This document shows, piece after piece, positions 46,605 to 57,960 of a stretch of DNA of 64,000 nucleotides. The position numbers and the translations under genes are program-made. Under the pieces are notes generated by a model. That model saw nothing but the letters and a program-made list of their open reading frames with translations. It searched no databases and was not told where the DNA came from. How positions within the stretch are numbered: position 1 is the first letter of the stretch; the number at the start of each line of letters is the position of its first letter. Origin of the DNA: Magnolia sinica (Eukaryota > Streptophyta > Magnoliopsida > Magnoliales > Magnoliaceae); assembly GCF_029962835.1 (NCBI RefSeq), contig NC_080581.1, forward strand, positions 21,652,001 to 21,716,000, read 5' to 3'.

Positions 46605-48164
46605 CGTGATGGTTGATCGTATAGGTTTTGCTGAAGATAACAAATCGATTTGATAATGGAAGTCTCTTGCGTCAGCGATATGGTGATGGCAAAATAACTA
46701 CTGCTCATCTGCTTAATATGCTTACTTAAAAGTCCATTTTCATCTACTTGATATGCTTGAAAGTTTATTTTCATCTGCTTGGTATGCCTGAAAGTCTACC
46801 TTTTATTCATGTACGGAAAGGAGTATAAGGCATTGGCATTCCGTGACTTTGGCATTTTGAGAATTTGGCCTTCTGAACTTTGGTCTTCTTGGTATTCTGA
46901 TTATCTTGCCCCCTTTTGATTTTGAAGTATTGTACTAATAATCTTTGAAATCAAAACTGTAATTATCTTCAAGGATAACGTATTTGGTACACTTTTGTCT
47001 GCCTCCTGAATAATTATGCTGTGAATCTTCTGCGTTAAAATGCCGTGAATCTTCTTAGTATTTAGGGATGATATATTTTGCTGAACTGACAGGTGTATTG
47101 AAGAAAATTTGCCCCCATGATGAATATACTTGTCTTGCTTTCTTCTCGCCCGTTCTCCTATAGAGTGAACATCTTCAATCGGGATCATACGTTATTACTT
47201 TCTCTCTTATTTCATATATCTTCTTCGTGATAATTTCTACTATCATCGGTTATCTTCGATAGAATACCCTTTTCTTCTTTGCTTCATTTCTTTTAATTTT
47301 CTCTGCAGCTAGCCATTGATTCCTCATAGGAAGTATATCATCTTATTCAACTGTATATTTCCCGTAGTCTTTGAATTGTCCGAACTCTTTCTTTACTTTC
47401 TTAATTATAGAATCACTCGTGTTCTCTTTATCAAAAAAATTCAATTCTTTACTTTGACGATCCTTCATTTTTCTTTTCTTTCTGTTGTTGTTCTCTTAAG
47501 ACTTTAAAATAGCCAATTTATATGAGAGTTGAGCAGATCCACATCGATTCTTTCCAAATTGTAAACTTAACTTACTCTTTTATTCTGTCAAGTTGTGAAC
47601 ACAATGCCTCCAGGGTTCTCTATTGACTGATGAATTCGTTAATTGATTTGTCTTTTCATTAGCAAGCAATGCCTAATTCAGTCAAACTAACTCCTTATCT
47701 GAAGGCTTTCCTCAAGGTTTATTGTTGTTCACAGTAGTCGCTCATAGTATTGTGCATGATCGATCCATTAACCATACTCGGCAGATCGAACCCTTCGTCT
47801 TTTGAATTTTACCATTATCCATTCTTCATCGTCTTGCTGCATTATTAGTGAAGTAGAAACTATTTCAAACATTACTTGATATTGTCTGTCCTTGATCGCA
47901 ACTGATTTGATCTTCTCTGATACTTTGTGGTGGAAATCCATTGGATGTGAAGTAGACAACCACGTTAGTCAGGAGAAAGGTTGTTGTGGTATGCTTATTA
48001 TTTGAAATAGAGTGTTAGTTATTTTCTTTAAATAAAATTGTACTTTATTTTTAGAGATGAAGGGGAGGATGTTCCCACTGAGAGTCACTATTTTGGCATC
48101 TATACAGATGCCAAAAAGTGATAAATGTTCTCTAAATATTTTCTAAGTTATCATTGAAAAGAAT
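46605..48164 (-). mobile_element. Family C internal region, 5' portion
   Basis: Leader side of the C element, adjacent to the primer site. ORFs here are short (minus 63-95 codons at 47768-47959 and 46901-47188), rich in Ile/Lys/Ser, and match nothing I know. No gag domain or zinc knuckle is visible. A perfect hairpin occurs at 48091-48116. Confidence 0.5.
48091..48116 (-). other. Perfect 11-bp inverted repeat (hairpin) near the C primer site
   Basis: TTTTGGCATCT, loop ATAC, AGATGCCAAAA. Located about 50 bp downstream of the primer site in element orientation, that is in the untranslated leader of the transcript. Confidence 0.8.
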
Positions 48165-48182
48165 TCCCTAGTAGAGTCGCCA
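48165..48182 (-). other. Primer-binding site of family C
   Basis: The minus strand reads TGGCGACTCTACTAGGGA, three bases from the LTR edge at 48186. It resembles the TGGCGACTC...GGGGA primer site I recall for Tat/Ogre-lineage gypsy elements (tRNA-Arg); the tRNA assignment is from memory. Confidence 0.65.
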
Positions 48183-48185
48183 TTT

Positions 48186-49894
48186 TGTTTTGACAAGAAA
48201 ACAAATGCATTGGATTTGGTGGATTTATTCAATGATAACAAAGAAAGAATGAGAGAACAATGATCATAAGATATTTATTCATTCTAAGTTCATTTACATC
48301 CTTGGATTCCTTTGATTCTGAAAACAGAGTAAAATCGATGCAACATAATGAGCAAAGGACAAGATAGCCCGATGACGATTTTAGCAGCATTTCAACGCTT
48401 TTGATGTTCATCGCAAAAGCGGATTGGTTGTGCGGACTTGAATCCCTTGATTTGGTTGTATAATAGGCTTGATCGTCTTTCCATTCATCCTTCCAGTCAC
48501 ATGGATGGATTCTTCTTTCTTTTGCAATTCTCTTTCTGTACTTCTCATTTCCTTCATTTTTCTCAAAATGTGAAGCACACGACCCTTGAAATATGGAGCG
48601 AACATCCCTTGAAATGTGGAGCACACATCCCTTGAATTGTGGAGCGAACATCCCTTGAATTGTGGAGCGAACATGTTTCCTTTTCATGAGGTAGCGTATA
48701 GTGCATCTGTTAAGACAACAAAAACCTCTTGTGTGGACATTATTCCACATGGAGTGGTGCATGAAGTATCCATCAAGACATGAAAAGTCTCTCCTCAGGA
48801 CAAGGGGAGAGAGAAGTGGCGCATGGAGTATCCATCAAGACATTAAAAGCCTCTCCTCAGGACAAGGGGAGAGAGAAGTGGCACATGGAGTATCCGTCAA
48901 GACATGAAAAGCCTGACATTAGGACATCCTTCACACCAAGTGGCGCATGGGACATGGGAAGAGGGAAAAGTGGCGCATGGAACAAAGCCAGCTTTGGATG
49001 TGAATGTGCGCAAGTCCATACGGCATGGTGTGCGTAGGTCTTCTTGAAAGGTGGTGTGCGCAGGTTTCTTTAAAGGTAGTGTGTGCAAGTTTCTTTAAAG
49101 GTAGTGTGCACAAGTCCATTAAGAAGTGGGTATGCGCAAATCCCTTAAGAAGTGGGTGTGCGCAAATCCCTTTGGAATTGGTGTGCGCAACATGCTCCTT
49201 GGAAATTGGGTGTGCGGACAAGCTCTCTTTGAAAGTGGTTGTGCGCAACATGCTCCTTGGAAAGTGGGTGTGTGCAACTTCATTTGGAAGTGGGTGTGCG
49301 CAACATGCTCCTTAGAAAGTGGGTGTGCAGAACTTCATTTGGAAGTGGGTGCGTGTAACATGGGTTGTGCACCACACACACATCCTGCGCACACCACCTC
49401 TCCACTTTCTTCTCCTCACTTCTCTCCCTACTTCTCTCCCTCTTGTCTCTTGTCCAAATGAGGAGGCTTCCCATGCTTCTCTCCTCCTTAAACAATGGTG
49501 ATCACCACCACTTCTCCTTAAGGTAATAACCAACCTCATTCCTTTACATAGTGGTGTTTAACCACTTCTTCCTTAAATGATGGTGTACCTCCATTTCTAA
49601 GACAAGAACCTCACATCATCCCCTCATACAAGGCAATGTCCATCCACTCCTTTTTACCAAAATAACCCCATGCACTCCTTCTTTTTACCAAACTAACCCT
49701 ATCCACTCTTTTTTACCAAAATACCCTCATTCACTCCTTTTTACCAAAATACCTTCTTCACTCCTTTTTATCAAAATACCCTTCTTCACTCATTTTTATC
49801 AAAATAAGGAGTGAACAACCCTAGAAAGGATCCGCACCATGGAATTCTCTGACCAATGTAATGGTCATGCAATGAATATTTTTGTGCCTCAATA
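48186..49894 (-). repeat. Family C LTR, right copy
   Basis: Plus-strand edges are TGTTTTGACAAGAAAAC and TTTTTGTGCCTCAATA; the terminal CA has decayed to TA. In the minus orientation it is the 5' LTR of the element extending left to 24444. It shares the same three internal arrays as the left copy with fewer units. Unexpectedly, its outer side is followed by polypurine-side internal sequence rather than a target duplication. Confidence 0.85.
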
Positions 49895-50021
49895 GCAGGC
49901 CCCTTCAATCATTCTTTGATTGATTCATGAAATCAAATGGAGGATCGACCTTCTTCCGACCAAAGAATTGAATGAACTGCAACTGAAGGATGACTGGATG
50001 ATCATGCTTGACCAGAAGATC
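49895..50021 (-). mobile_element. Fragment of a second family C internal region
   Basis: 127 bp matching 26305-26431 (polypurine tract, GATTGATTCATGAAATCAAA, ACTGGATGATCATGCTTGAC), ending abruptly at ACCAGAAGATC. The right-hand C LTR was therefore also the 3' LTR of another C copy, most of which has been deleted. Confidence 0.8.
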
Positions 50022-51501
50022 CTTAGGAATATAGGTAGGCCACCTAGGCCCAACCTTGATATGAGGAGAGTATATCATTACCATAGATGGTAGATGGTAG
50101 GATCTGCGATGTCAGATTTGGTATATTCACAGTTGAGGACCGATTATTATGTTATGATTTAGATCTGATGTCCTTCTATGGACCTCGCCCTGTGTATAGG
50201 CTAATTATTGATGCCGATTATAAGTATGTGATATTATAGCATCATGATACATGCTCATATGTATCATCTACATGCTTGTTACAAGGAGTGACTGATCATA
50301 GCATTATGTTATTAGGTAGGTTGTTTATGGGACTCCCTGATAGGCGAAATTTGTCCCACTGATTGCACGGTATGCGTAGGATTGATGCATGACTGGATTG
50401 TATGACTCATGCACCTTGCATTGTGTGTTATGATTACTGTACACCCCAGCCAACGACATCGGAGCTGTAGCCTTCGCAGGTATAGCGTGGATGATATATA
50501 GGATTGGACATCGAAAATACCTATTAAAGCACAGGGGCGCCATAGATGTCCCATGGTGAAAGCCCTCAGACCCTTATGGTACCATGAAGGATGCTCCAAT
50601 GTCTAGACCGAGTGGATGTATGAGGGCATGAGGGCCGAATACCAGGAGGCTACATCTCCCACTGTGTCGTGGTCGATTGAAAGGGGGTGCGACCTTACCC
50701 ACCTAGAGAGAAGGGGGTTATTGCTAGGTTGACTATGACCAGCTCGTAAATAGGTCCACTATCGACGTGCTAGATTGATATTGGCAAACTATTGGTCAGG
50801 CAGATAGTGAGGTCTCTTCCACTTGCATGATTATGTGTCTAGTGTGGGGCGGCAATTTGGTGTATAGTGTATTAGACCCTGGTGATTGTTCAGAGATAAA
50901 TTGTACTGATATCTGAATTTCAACTGAGGACTTGTGTGCTTGCGTTGCATCTTACATATGACATTTGGTCAGGTAGGCCTTGCATCGCAAAGCCTTAGTA
51001 TGGCCGTCAACATTCATGCCTTGCATCGCATGGCCTTGATATGGATGATAGTATTCATGAATTTACCAGTATGTTTTCACATCACTCTAATATTGCATTT
51101 TGAGCACGCTCATATTGCGCACACACTTACACCACCCTCTAAGATTTTTCTAAGCTTATGCATGATAGATGCGTGTAGGTGACGTCAGGACATAGTCATA
51201 GCTGAGCAGGAGCAGGAGCATGCAGCCAAGCTTTTAGAGTTATGATATTATCATTGTATTTCCCTTATGCATTGTACTTAAGGTTTTTTATCATAGTGAA
51301 TTTTATGATGTTCTTATTATTGTTCGTGTGTTATGCTTATTATGAAACAAATTTATATTGAAAATCCTCCTTGTAGGATCTCAGGATTGGAACCTGGTAT
51401 ATGGTGCCAAGAGCCGAGAATAGGGTACTATGGACGCTATCGGCCCGGATTCAAAAATCAAGAATTTTGTGGAGCCTAGTTTTCGAGTTTTGGGCGTGAC
51501 A
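50022..51501 (+). repeat. 3' part of a family A LTR (plus strand) preceding gag
   Basis: From about 50180 it is collinear with 45370-46599 of the solo LTR (ATGACTGGATTGTATGACTC; GTTTTGGGCGTGACA end) and is followed by a primer site. The first ~150 bp are diverged. Probably the second half of the LTR whose first half is at 22644-24443. Confidence 0.75.
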
Positions 51502-51506
51502 GAAGT

Positions 51507-51518
51507 TAGTATCGGAGC
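51507..51518 (+). other. Primer-binding site of the plus-strand A element, tRNA-iMet type (decayed)
   Basis: TAGTATCGGAGC, 10 of 12 matches to TGGTATCAGAGC, five bases after the LTR end at 51501. It marks the start of the internal region of the plus-strand gypsy element. Confidence 0.75.
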
Positions 51519-51672
51519 ATAACCAGGGTATAACCAAGGACAACATCACTTATCTGTTATGAACTTAGGACAACTAGGTCCTAAGTGCGTAATCTTACGG
51601 CTTAGTTCCCTAACGTCTGAGCCTTCGAGGGTTCTCAAGGTTGATAGGCGCCTTTGTTCTTTGTTGTAGACC

Positions 51673-52899
51673 ATGCCGCATAGGCAAGGCACCTGAGGAA
51701 CCCGAAGCGCTTGAGCGACCCCCACTCCATCGCCTGAGGTTCCCATTCCTCCTCCTAAGATCCTTATTCCACCACCCGTAGTTCCCTTTCCCCCACCTAA
51801 CCTCCTGCTCCCACGCCCGAGACCGTTGTAGATCCTGCGCCTCCATCTGAGACCAGCGCATCCCCCACCATGCCAGTTGGTGTCGATTAGTTGCCGCAGA
51901 TGCTCCAGGCTATGACAGCCACTCAACAGGGGCAGGGCAGGCATCCCACTGAGACCCCAGAGCAGGCAGAGCAAGAGCGCACGAGCGTCTTGTTACGAGA
52001 TTTCCTTCGGCTCATTCTCCCGCAATTCCATGCAGAGCCTAATCCAACCGCAGCTGAGAGGTGGCACTCCTCACTGGAGAAGATGTTCGAGACTATTAAA
52101 TGTACGACCCATCAGCGGGTACCTTTGGCCGTGTATTTGCTTGAGGGCGAGGCTGAGCATTGGTGGACCTCCGTCACCCATGCTGAAGGAGCTAACTTTG
52201 TATGGACATGAGAGGATTTCATTGACCTATTTGACCGGTAGTACTTCCCCGACCACATTCGACGGCAGCGATCATTGGAGTTCAAGACCCTGGTTCAGGG
52301 AGACATGTCTATGGCTCAGTACGCAGTTCGTTTCGTGGCGCTATTAAGGTTCGTGCCATATTTGGTTGATGATGAAGGGAGGAGTCCCACCATTTCTAGA
52401 ACGACTTGCATTACGATCTCCGAGGTCATGTTGTTGGGCATGAGCTCCTGACTCTTGAGGAGGTAGTACGAAGGGCCCAAATTTATAAGGCTGAGTGGGC
52501 CGGTACGCAGAGCGATCATGATTAAAGGAGAGACGGGAAGAGGAAGGCCCCCTTCGGTGGCTCCCACAGCACAACATCGTCAGCAGCAGAGGCGCGCGAC
52601 CCACCGAGCACTAAAGACACCTCCAGCGCCACCCTAGAGGTCGTTTGCAGGGACTTGTTTTGTGTGTGGTGGAGCAGGACACCATATGTAGGAGTGCCCC
52701 TGCCCTCAACAGTAGCAGCAACCTAGATCACTGCAGCAGCCTTCACCACAGTAGCTCCTACCATTGAGGCCCCCACAACAGCAGCGGTAGCACCAGCCTC
52801 CAAGACTGCAGTAGTAGAGGCAGCAATTTCGACTGCCTCAGCGACAGCAGAAGCAGCAACACCCTCAGAGAGGACAGACACCTCCTCAGCCGGCTCAGG
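51673..52899 (+). pseudogene. Ty3/gypsy gag of family A (broken; interrupted at its 3' end by a B LTR)
   Basis: Begins at ATG 51673 (MPHRQGT* then TPTPSPEVPIPPP), a Pro-rich N-terminus like the gag at 41963. The best frame (51891-52211) shows FLRLILPQFHAEPNPTAAER, W..SLEKMFETIKCTTHQRV and LAVYLLEGEAEHWW, the Retrotrans_gag core. After two stops it continues YFPDHIRRQ, LEFKTLVQGDMSMAQYAVRF, LLRFVPYLVDDEGR. A zinc knuckle is at 52656-52697: CFVCGGAGHHM*EC, all four metal ligands present but a TAG inside. A Gln-rich tail (52700-52890) follows. The solo B LTR inserted at 52900 separates it from pol at 60832. Not functional. Confidence 0.88.
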
Positions 52900-55800
52900 T
52901 GTTGAGGGTCAAATATTTCATATTAGACCCTAGTTATTACTTGGTTTTGTGAACATGATAATGTTTAACACTCTATTTTAATCATGTTTGTGTTGCAAGG
53001 TGAATTTAAGAGCTTGGACTGAAAAGGGTGCTAAAGCATGGATTTGATGCTCACTAATCACCAAGGCAAGGGACAGATCTTAGGGGACTGAGATCGAAGA
53101 ATTCATGTGCCAAAGATCTAAGAAAATCGAGTGATTGAAGATAAAGAGGCCTAAAAATTGCCCTGAATGCAATATCACAGGGTTCCTACCATCCATTTGG
53201 CTTGAAACTTTATATCTGGCCTGAGGACCCTAAATTAACCATACAAGTCAAAATTCAGCCCTTAGATCTTTGTGAAAGTAGCCCAACAGACATATCAGCT
53301 ATTAAAACACTGATTTAGGGCCCACCTGATCTTTGGATATGCCTCAATTTTGGACTCAATCATTTAAATTAGATGGGGAAGTGGATGAACGAAGTGGATT
53401 TCTCATGAACATCATAGTGGACCCCACCTCGAGGGTGTGCGTGTGCACAACGCACTTGCATTGGCAGTGCACTGGACCGGGAATCCCGGTCAAAGGTTTG
53501 TCGACCCGACCCCATCTTCTCTTACAGAACAACGTCTGCATGTCCGGCCGTCGAGATGTGTAGTGGCTTATCACCATCGTTCTGATGGTCGTTCCGAACC
53601 GTCTATTCGATCCAGAGCGTGGGGCCAACCAAACCCAAGGTGATCATCTACTCCCATGCATGTGCACACACAAAGAACACCATCAAACGTAGGATGAACT
53701 GTATAAGTAAAGATTCAATGGGCTACACTAAATCCATGCAAAAACATCCATCTCCGACTGGTTTTTCGAGAGGAATCCGGTGGACGGCATGGATTTCTCA
53801 AACGACAGACTAAGTGGGCCCCACCGAGCCCAGCACAACTCCCATGTGTAAGGATCGCACGTCCAGATGCCCGACCCATGGTGGGCCATTACGCGATCTT
53901 GGCCATAATCGGATGGTCGATCTGGACCATCTAGAAGAGAGAGAGAGAGAGAGGGTGGCCACGACCCTCGCCATGATGAAAGATCCGAGATTTGGACAGC
54001 AACTGTCCCAAATATCTCATCCAATGCGAAGTCGGTCTGCATTATCGTTGCGCACGCTACTGTGTTGCATAAAAAGCCTTCACAGGCAGTTTCTAAAAAG
54101 GCTCGACTGACCTCTAAACTCCTATAAAAGAGAAAGAGGAGAGAACATGAGGATCAGATCTTTTGACGTGGAGAAATAAAGGTGAGAGAGAGAGAGAGAG
54201 ATTGGAGATGGCCAGGCTTCCTTTCTTCTTCCTTCTTCTTTGTTCTTTTTCCTTCTTTGATGTTAATTTAGCTTAATCATGTTCATGGTTGGCTAAACCT
54301 GTCACGCCCCAAATCCGGAGATTGGACTCATAAGAATCTCAATCGCTGAATCCGGTGCCGATAGCCTCCGTAGTACCCCATTCTCAGCTCCCAGTGCCCA
54401 TACGCCAAATTCTGATCCTGGGATCATACAAGGAGGATTTTTCAACGTACATTTATCTCGTAAGAAGCATAATCACAAGTTTACCCAAATTACAAAGGCA
54501 ACATCATCATCACATATCCACTAATATAAACATTAAATACGGTACTGAAAGAGAAATACATATGTCAAAAATCAAAGCTCCAAAAGTCAGCTGCATGCTC
54601 CAAGCTCAACGCTGCTACAACCTAACACCACCTACACGCATCTATCATGCATAACCTTATAGAAAGTTTAAAGGGTGGTGAAATTATGTGCACAAGGTAA
54701 GTGCTAAGTAAGCAATATCAGAGTAATTGAGTAAGCGAAAATACTTACAAGCCCATAAATAATGCAATATCAGAAATATTGGTAAGTTTATAAATCATAT
54801 AATATTAGAGTAATGCGAAAACATGCTGATAAGCCCATAAATACCATCAGTCTTATAGAGACTATGTGATGTAAAAATATAATAAACCAATATCATATAC
54901 TGAGGAAGCAATGTAGATCAGTTATGCAATGAGGAGACATAGTAAGCCAAATATCAGATACCAAGTCCACGAATACTGTCAACCTTATTTAGGTTATGTA
55001 ATACAGAAGTACAGTAAACCAAATGTTATGTGCTGAGGACGTAATGAAATATGTGATGCGAATGAAATGACCAAGCTGGAGTGTGAAGTCGGGATGATAG
55101 TACATAGTATCGCAGGCTACGGGGTCCACCACAAAGGACTTCTATCCAAACCAGTCCCATACCTAAATTTGGATAGTCAGACTCAATGTGGTAAACTCCT
55201 GATCTTAAGTTAGTCGCGCGCCCCAATTGAAATCCTGGCCATTGCGAAGGTACACGTAATAAATAGTTACGCACCACCAGCCCGAGTGGATAGTGAATGA
55301 ACGAATGAATGAGTATGCAACTCCTGCTCAATGAGTCAACATATCAATATTGTTCCTCTCTGAGAAATCACCGAGGTTTAGTACACTGCAAACCAGATTG
55401 CCGCCCCATCATGCGCAATAAGGTGAGTGGAAGAGACCTCACTATCCGCCTACCAATATCGGGCCCGGATTATCGATAACGGATCCATTCCTTGAGCCGA
55501 TTAAACTTAGCCTAGCTTTGCCCCATCCTCTTGGGCAGGTAAGGCCGCACCCCCTTCCAACCGACTATGACAGTGGGAGATTTTACCTAACGGTATACGA
55601 CCTTCATGCACTCATGCATCCACTCAGTCTAGACATTGGAGCAACCTCTAGATCCAAGAGGGTTTAAAGAATTTCACCTAAGGATATCTATAGCAACCCA
55701 TGTGGAACAGATTTTTAGTGTCCCATCTGGCCATCCATGATATGCTTGTGGAGGATACGGCCCTGATGTCACTAGGGGGTATGGTGGTCATATCACACAA

Positions 55801-55994
55801 ATGCGAGATGTATGAGTCATACCATCCAGTCATACATCAAACTTGTGCATACCGTGCGCTCATGTGGGGTAACTCCTCCTATCAGGGAGTCCTATAAGTA
55901 TCTCAGCCTATGACATAAGCAATGATCGACCATATCTCATAACAAACATGTAAATGATGCGTATGGGCATGTATCATGATGTTATGCTGTCACA

Positions 55995-56235
55995 TACTCA
56001 TAATCGGCATAGATAATTGGCCTCGACAATCGCCCTCGATAACTAGCCTCGACAATCGACCTGCCTTAACAATCGGCCTCGGTAATCAGCCTTGATAATC
56101 GTCCTCAACAATCGGCCTTGATAATCAGCCTCGATAATTGGCCTCGACAATCGGCCTGTCTCAACAATCGGCCTCAATAATCGGCCTTGATAATCGTCCT
56201 CAACAATCGGCCTCGACAATCAACCTCGATATCAG
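55995..56235. repeat. GCCTCGACAATCGGCCTCGATAAT array
   Basis: Irregular units of TCGGCCT(C/T)(G/A)A(C/T)AATCGGCC; same family as the array at 30110-30350. Confidence 0.85.
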
Positions 56236-56379
56236 CTTAAGGGAAGGTCACAATGTGGACATTTAACCATTATTGCCCGTAAATATGGACATTTAACCAC
56301 CATTGCTCCCAAGGAGTGGCCCATATAGAGCCAAACATATAGTGGGCCTATGGCTTCACCCAAGGGCCTAATATACATC

Positions 56380-57960
56380 ACACTAGGCCATAAATACATC
56401 ACATCAGGCCTCATCATATGGGCCTCGTATACAACACATCGGGCCACATCACATGGGCTTAATACACATTACTATGGGCTGCATCATATGGGCCTAATAC
56501 ACATCACTATGGGCCGCTCACACGGGCTTAACACACATTACTATGGGCTGCTCACACGTGCCTAACACACATCACTATGGGCCACATCACATCACTATGG
56601 GCCGCATCACATGGGCCTAATACACATCACTATGGGCCACTTACACGGGCCTAACACACATCACTATGGGCCACATAACATGGGCCTAATACACATCACT
56701 ATGGGCCGCTCAAATGGGCCCAATACACATCACTATGGGCCGCTCACGTGGGCCTAACACACATCACTATGGGTTGTTCACACGGGCCTAACACACATCA
56801 CTATGGACCGCATCACATGGGCCTAAAATACATCATTATGGGCCACTTACACGGGCCTAACACACATCATTATGGGCCACATCACTTGGGCCTAATACAC
56901 ATCACTATGGGCCGATCACATGGGCCTAATACACATCACTATGGGCCACTTACACAGGTCTAACACACATCACTAGGGGCCACATCACATGGGCCTAATA
57001 CACATCATTATGGGCTGCTCACATGGGCCTAATAGACTTCACTATGGGCTGCTCAAATGGGCCTAACACACATCACTATGGGCCACTTCACACGGGCCTA
57101 ATACACATCATTATGGGCCACTCACATGGGCCTAATACACATCACTATGGGCCACTTACACGGGCCTAATACACATCACTATGGGCCACATCACATGAGC
57201 CTAATATAAATCACTATAGGCCGCTCACATGAGCCTAATACACATCACTATGGGCCGCTCAAATGGGCCTAACACATCATTATAGGCCGCATCACATGGG
57301 CCTAATACACATCACTATGGGCCACTTCACACGGGCCTAATATACATCACTATGGGTTGCTCACACGGGTCTAACACACATTACTATGGGCCACATCACA
57401 TGGGCCTAACACATATCACTATGGGTTGCATCACATGGGCCTAATACACATCACTAAGGGCCGCTCACACGGGCCTAGCACGCATCACTATGGGCATCAC
57501 ATGGGCCTAATAGACATCACTATGGGCCGTATCACATAGGCCCAATACACATCACTATGGGCTGCTCACACGAGCTTAACATGCATCACTATGGGCTGAT
57601 CACATGGACCTAACACACATCACTATGGGTCACATCACATGGGCCTAATATACATCGCAATGGGCCGTTCATACAGGCCTAAAATACATCACCATGGGCT
57701 GCTCATATACATCACCATACATATCGCAATGGGCCGCATACCTAGGCCTAAACACATCACAATGGGCCGCATCCATGGGCTAGAAATACATCACAATGGG
57801 CCTCATCATATGGGCGTGACACATATCACAATGGGCCTCGAATACGTCACAATGGGCCTCGACACATGGGTCATAAATACATCACATTGGCCTTGCCCAT
57901 GGGCCTTGAATACATTGCAATGGGCCACAACCCATGGGCTTTAAATACACAATAGGTGGG
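56380..57960. repeat. Expanded ~34-bp minisatellite in A LTR
   Basis: Units of about 34 bp (ACATCACTATGGGCCGCTCA + CATGGGCCTAATAC) repeat a few dozen times, best conserved at 56450-57640. Alternating GCTCACA and GCATCACA variants suggest a higher-order pattern. Homologous regions of other A LTRs (32000-33460, 37900-39200, inverted 44720-45160) are shorter and more diverged. Confidence 0.92.

Noticed and set aside
51546-51974. 142-codon minus ORF rich in Gly/Arg
   Set aside because: Antisense of the Pro-rich gag N-terminus; the sense strand has the retroelement homology.
56350-57944. Several ORFs of 65-101 codons with Gly/His/Thr repeats (MGLTHITMG-type), also at 32106-33504 and 38793-39245
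   Set aside because: They are translations of the GGGCC minisatellite in A LTRs, open in several frames and on changing strands. They have no non-repetitive sequence and lie in non-coding LTR.
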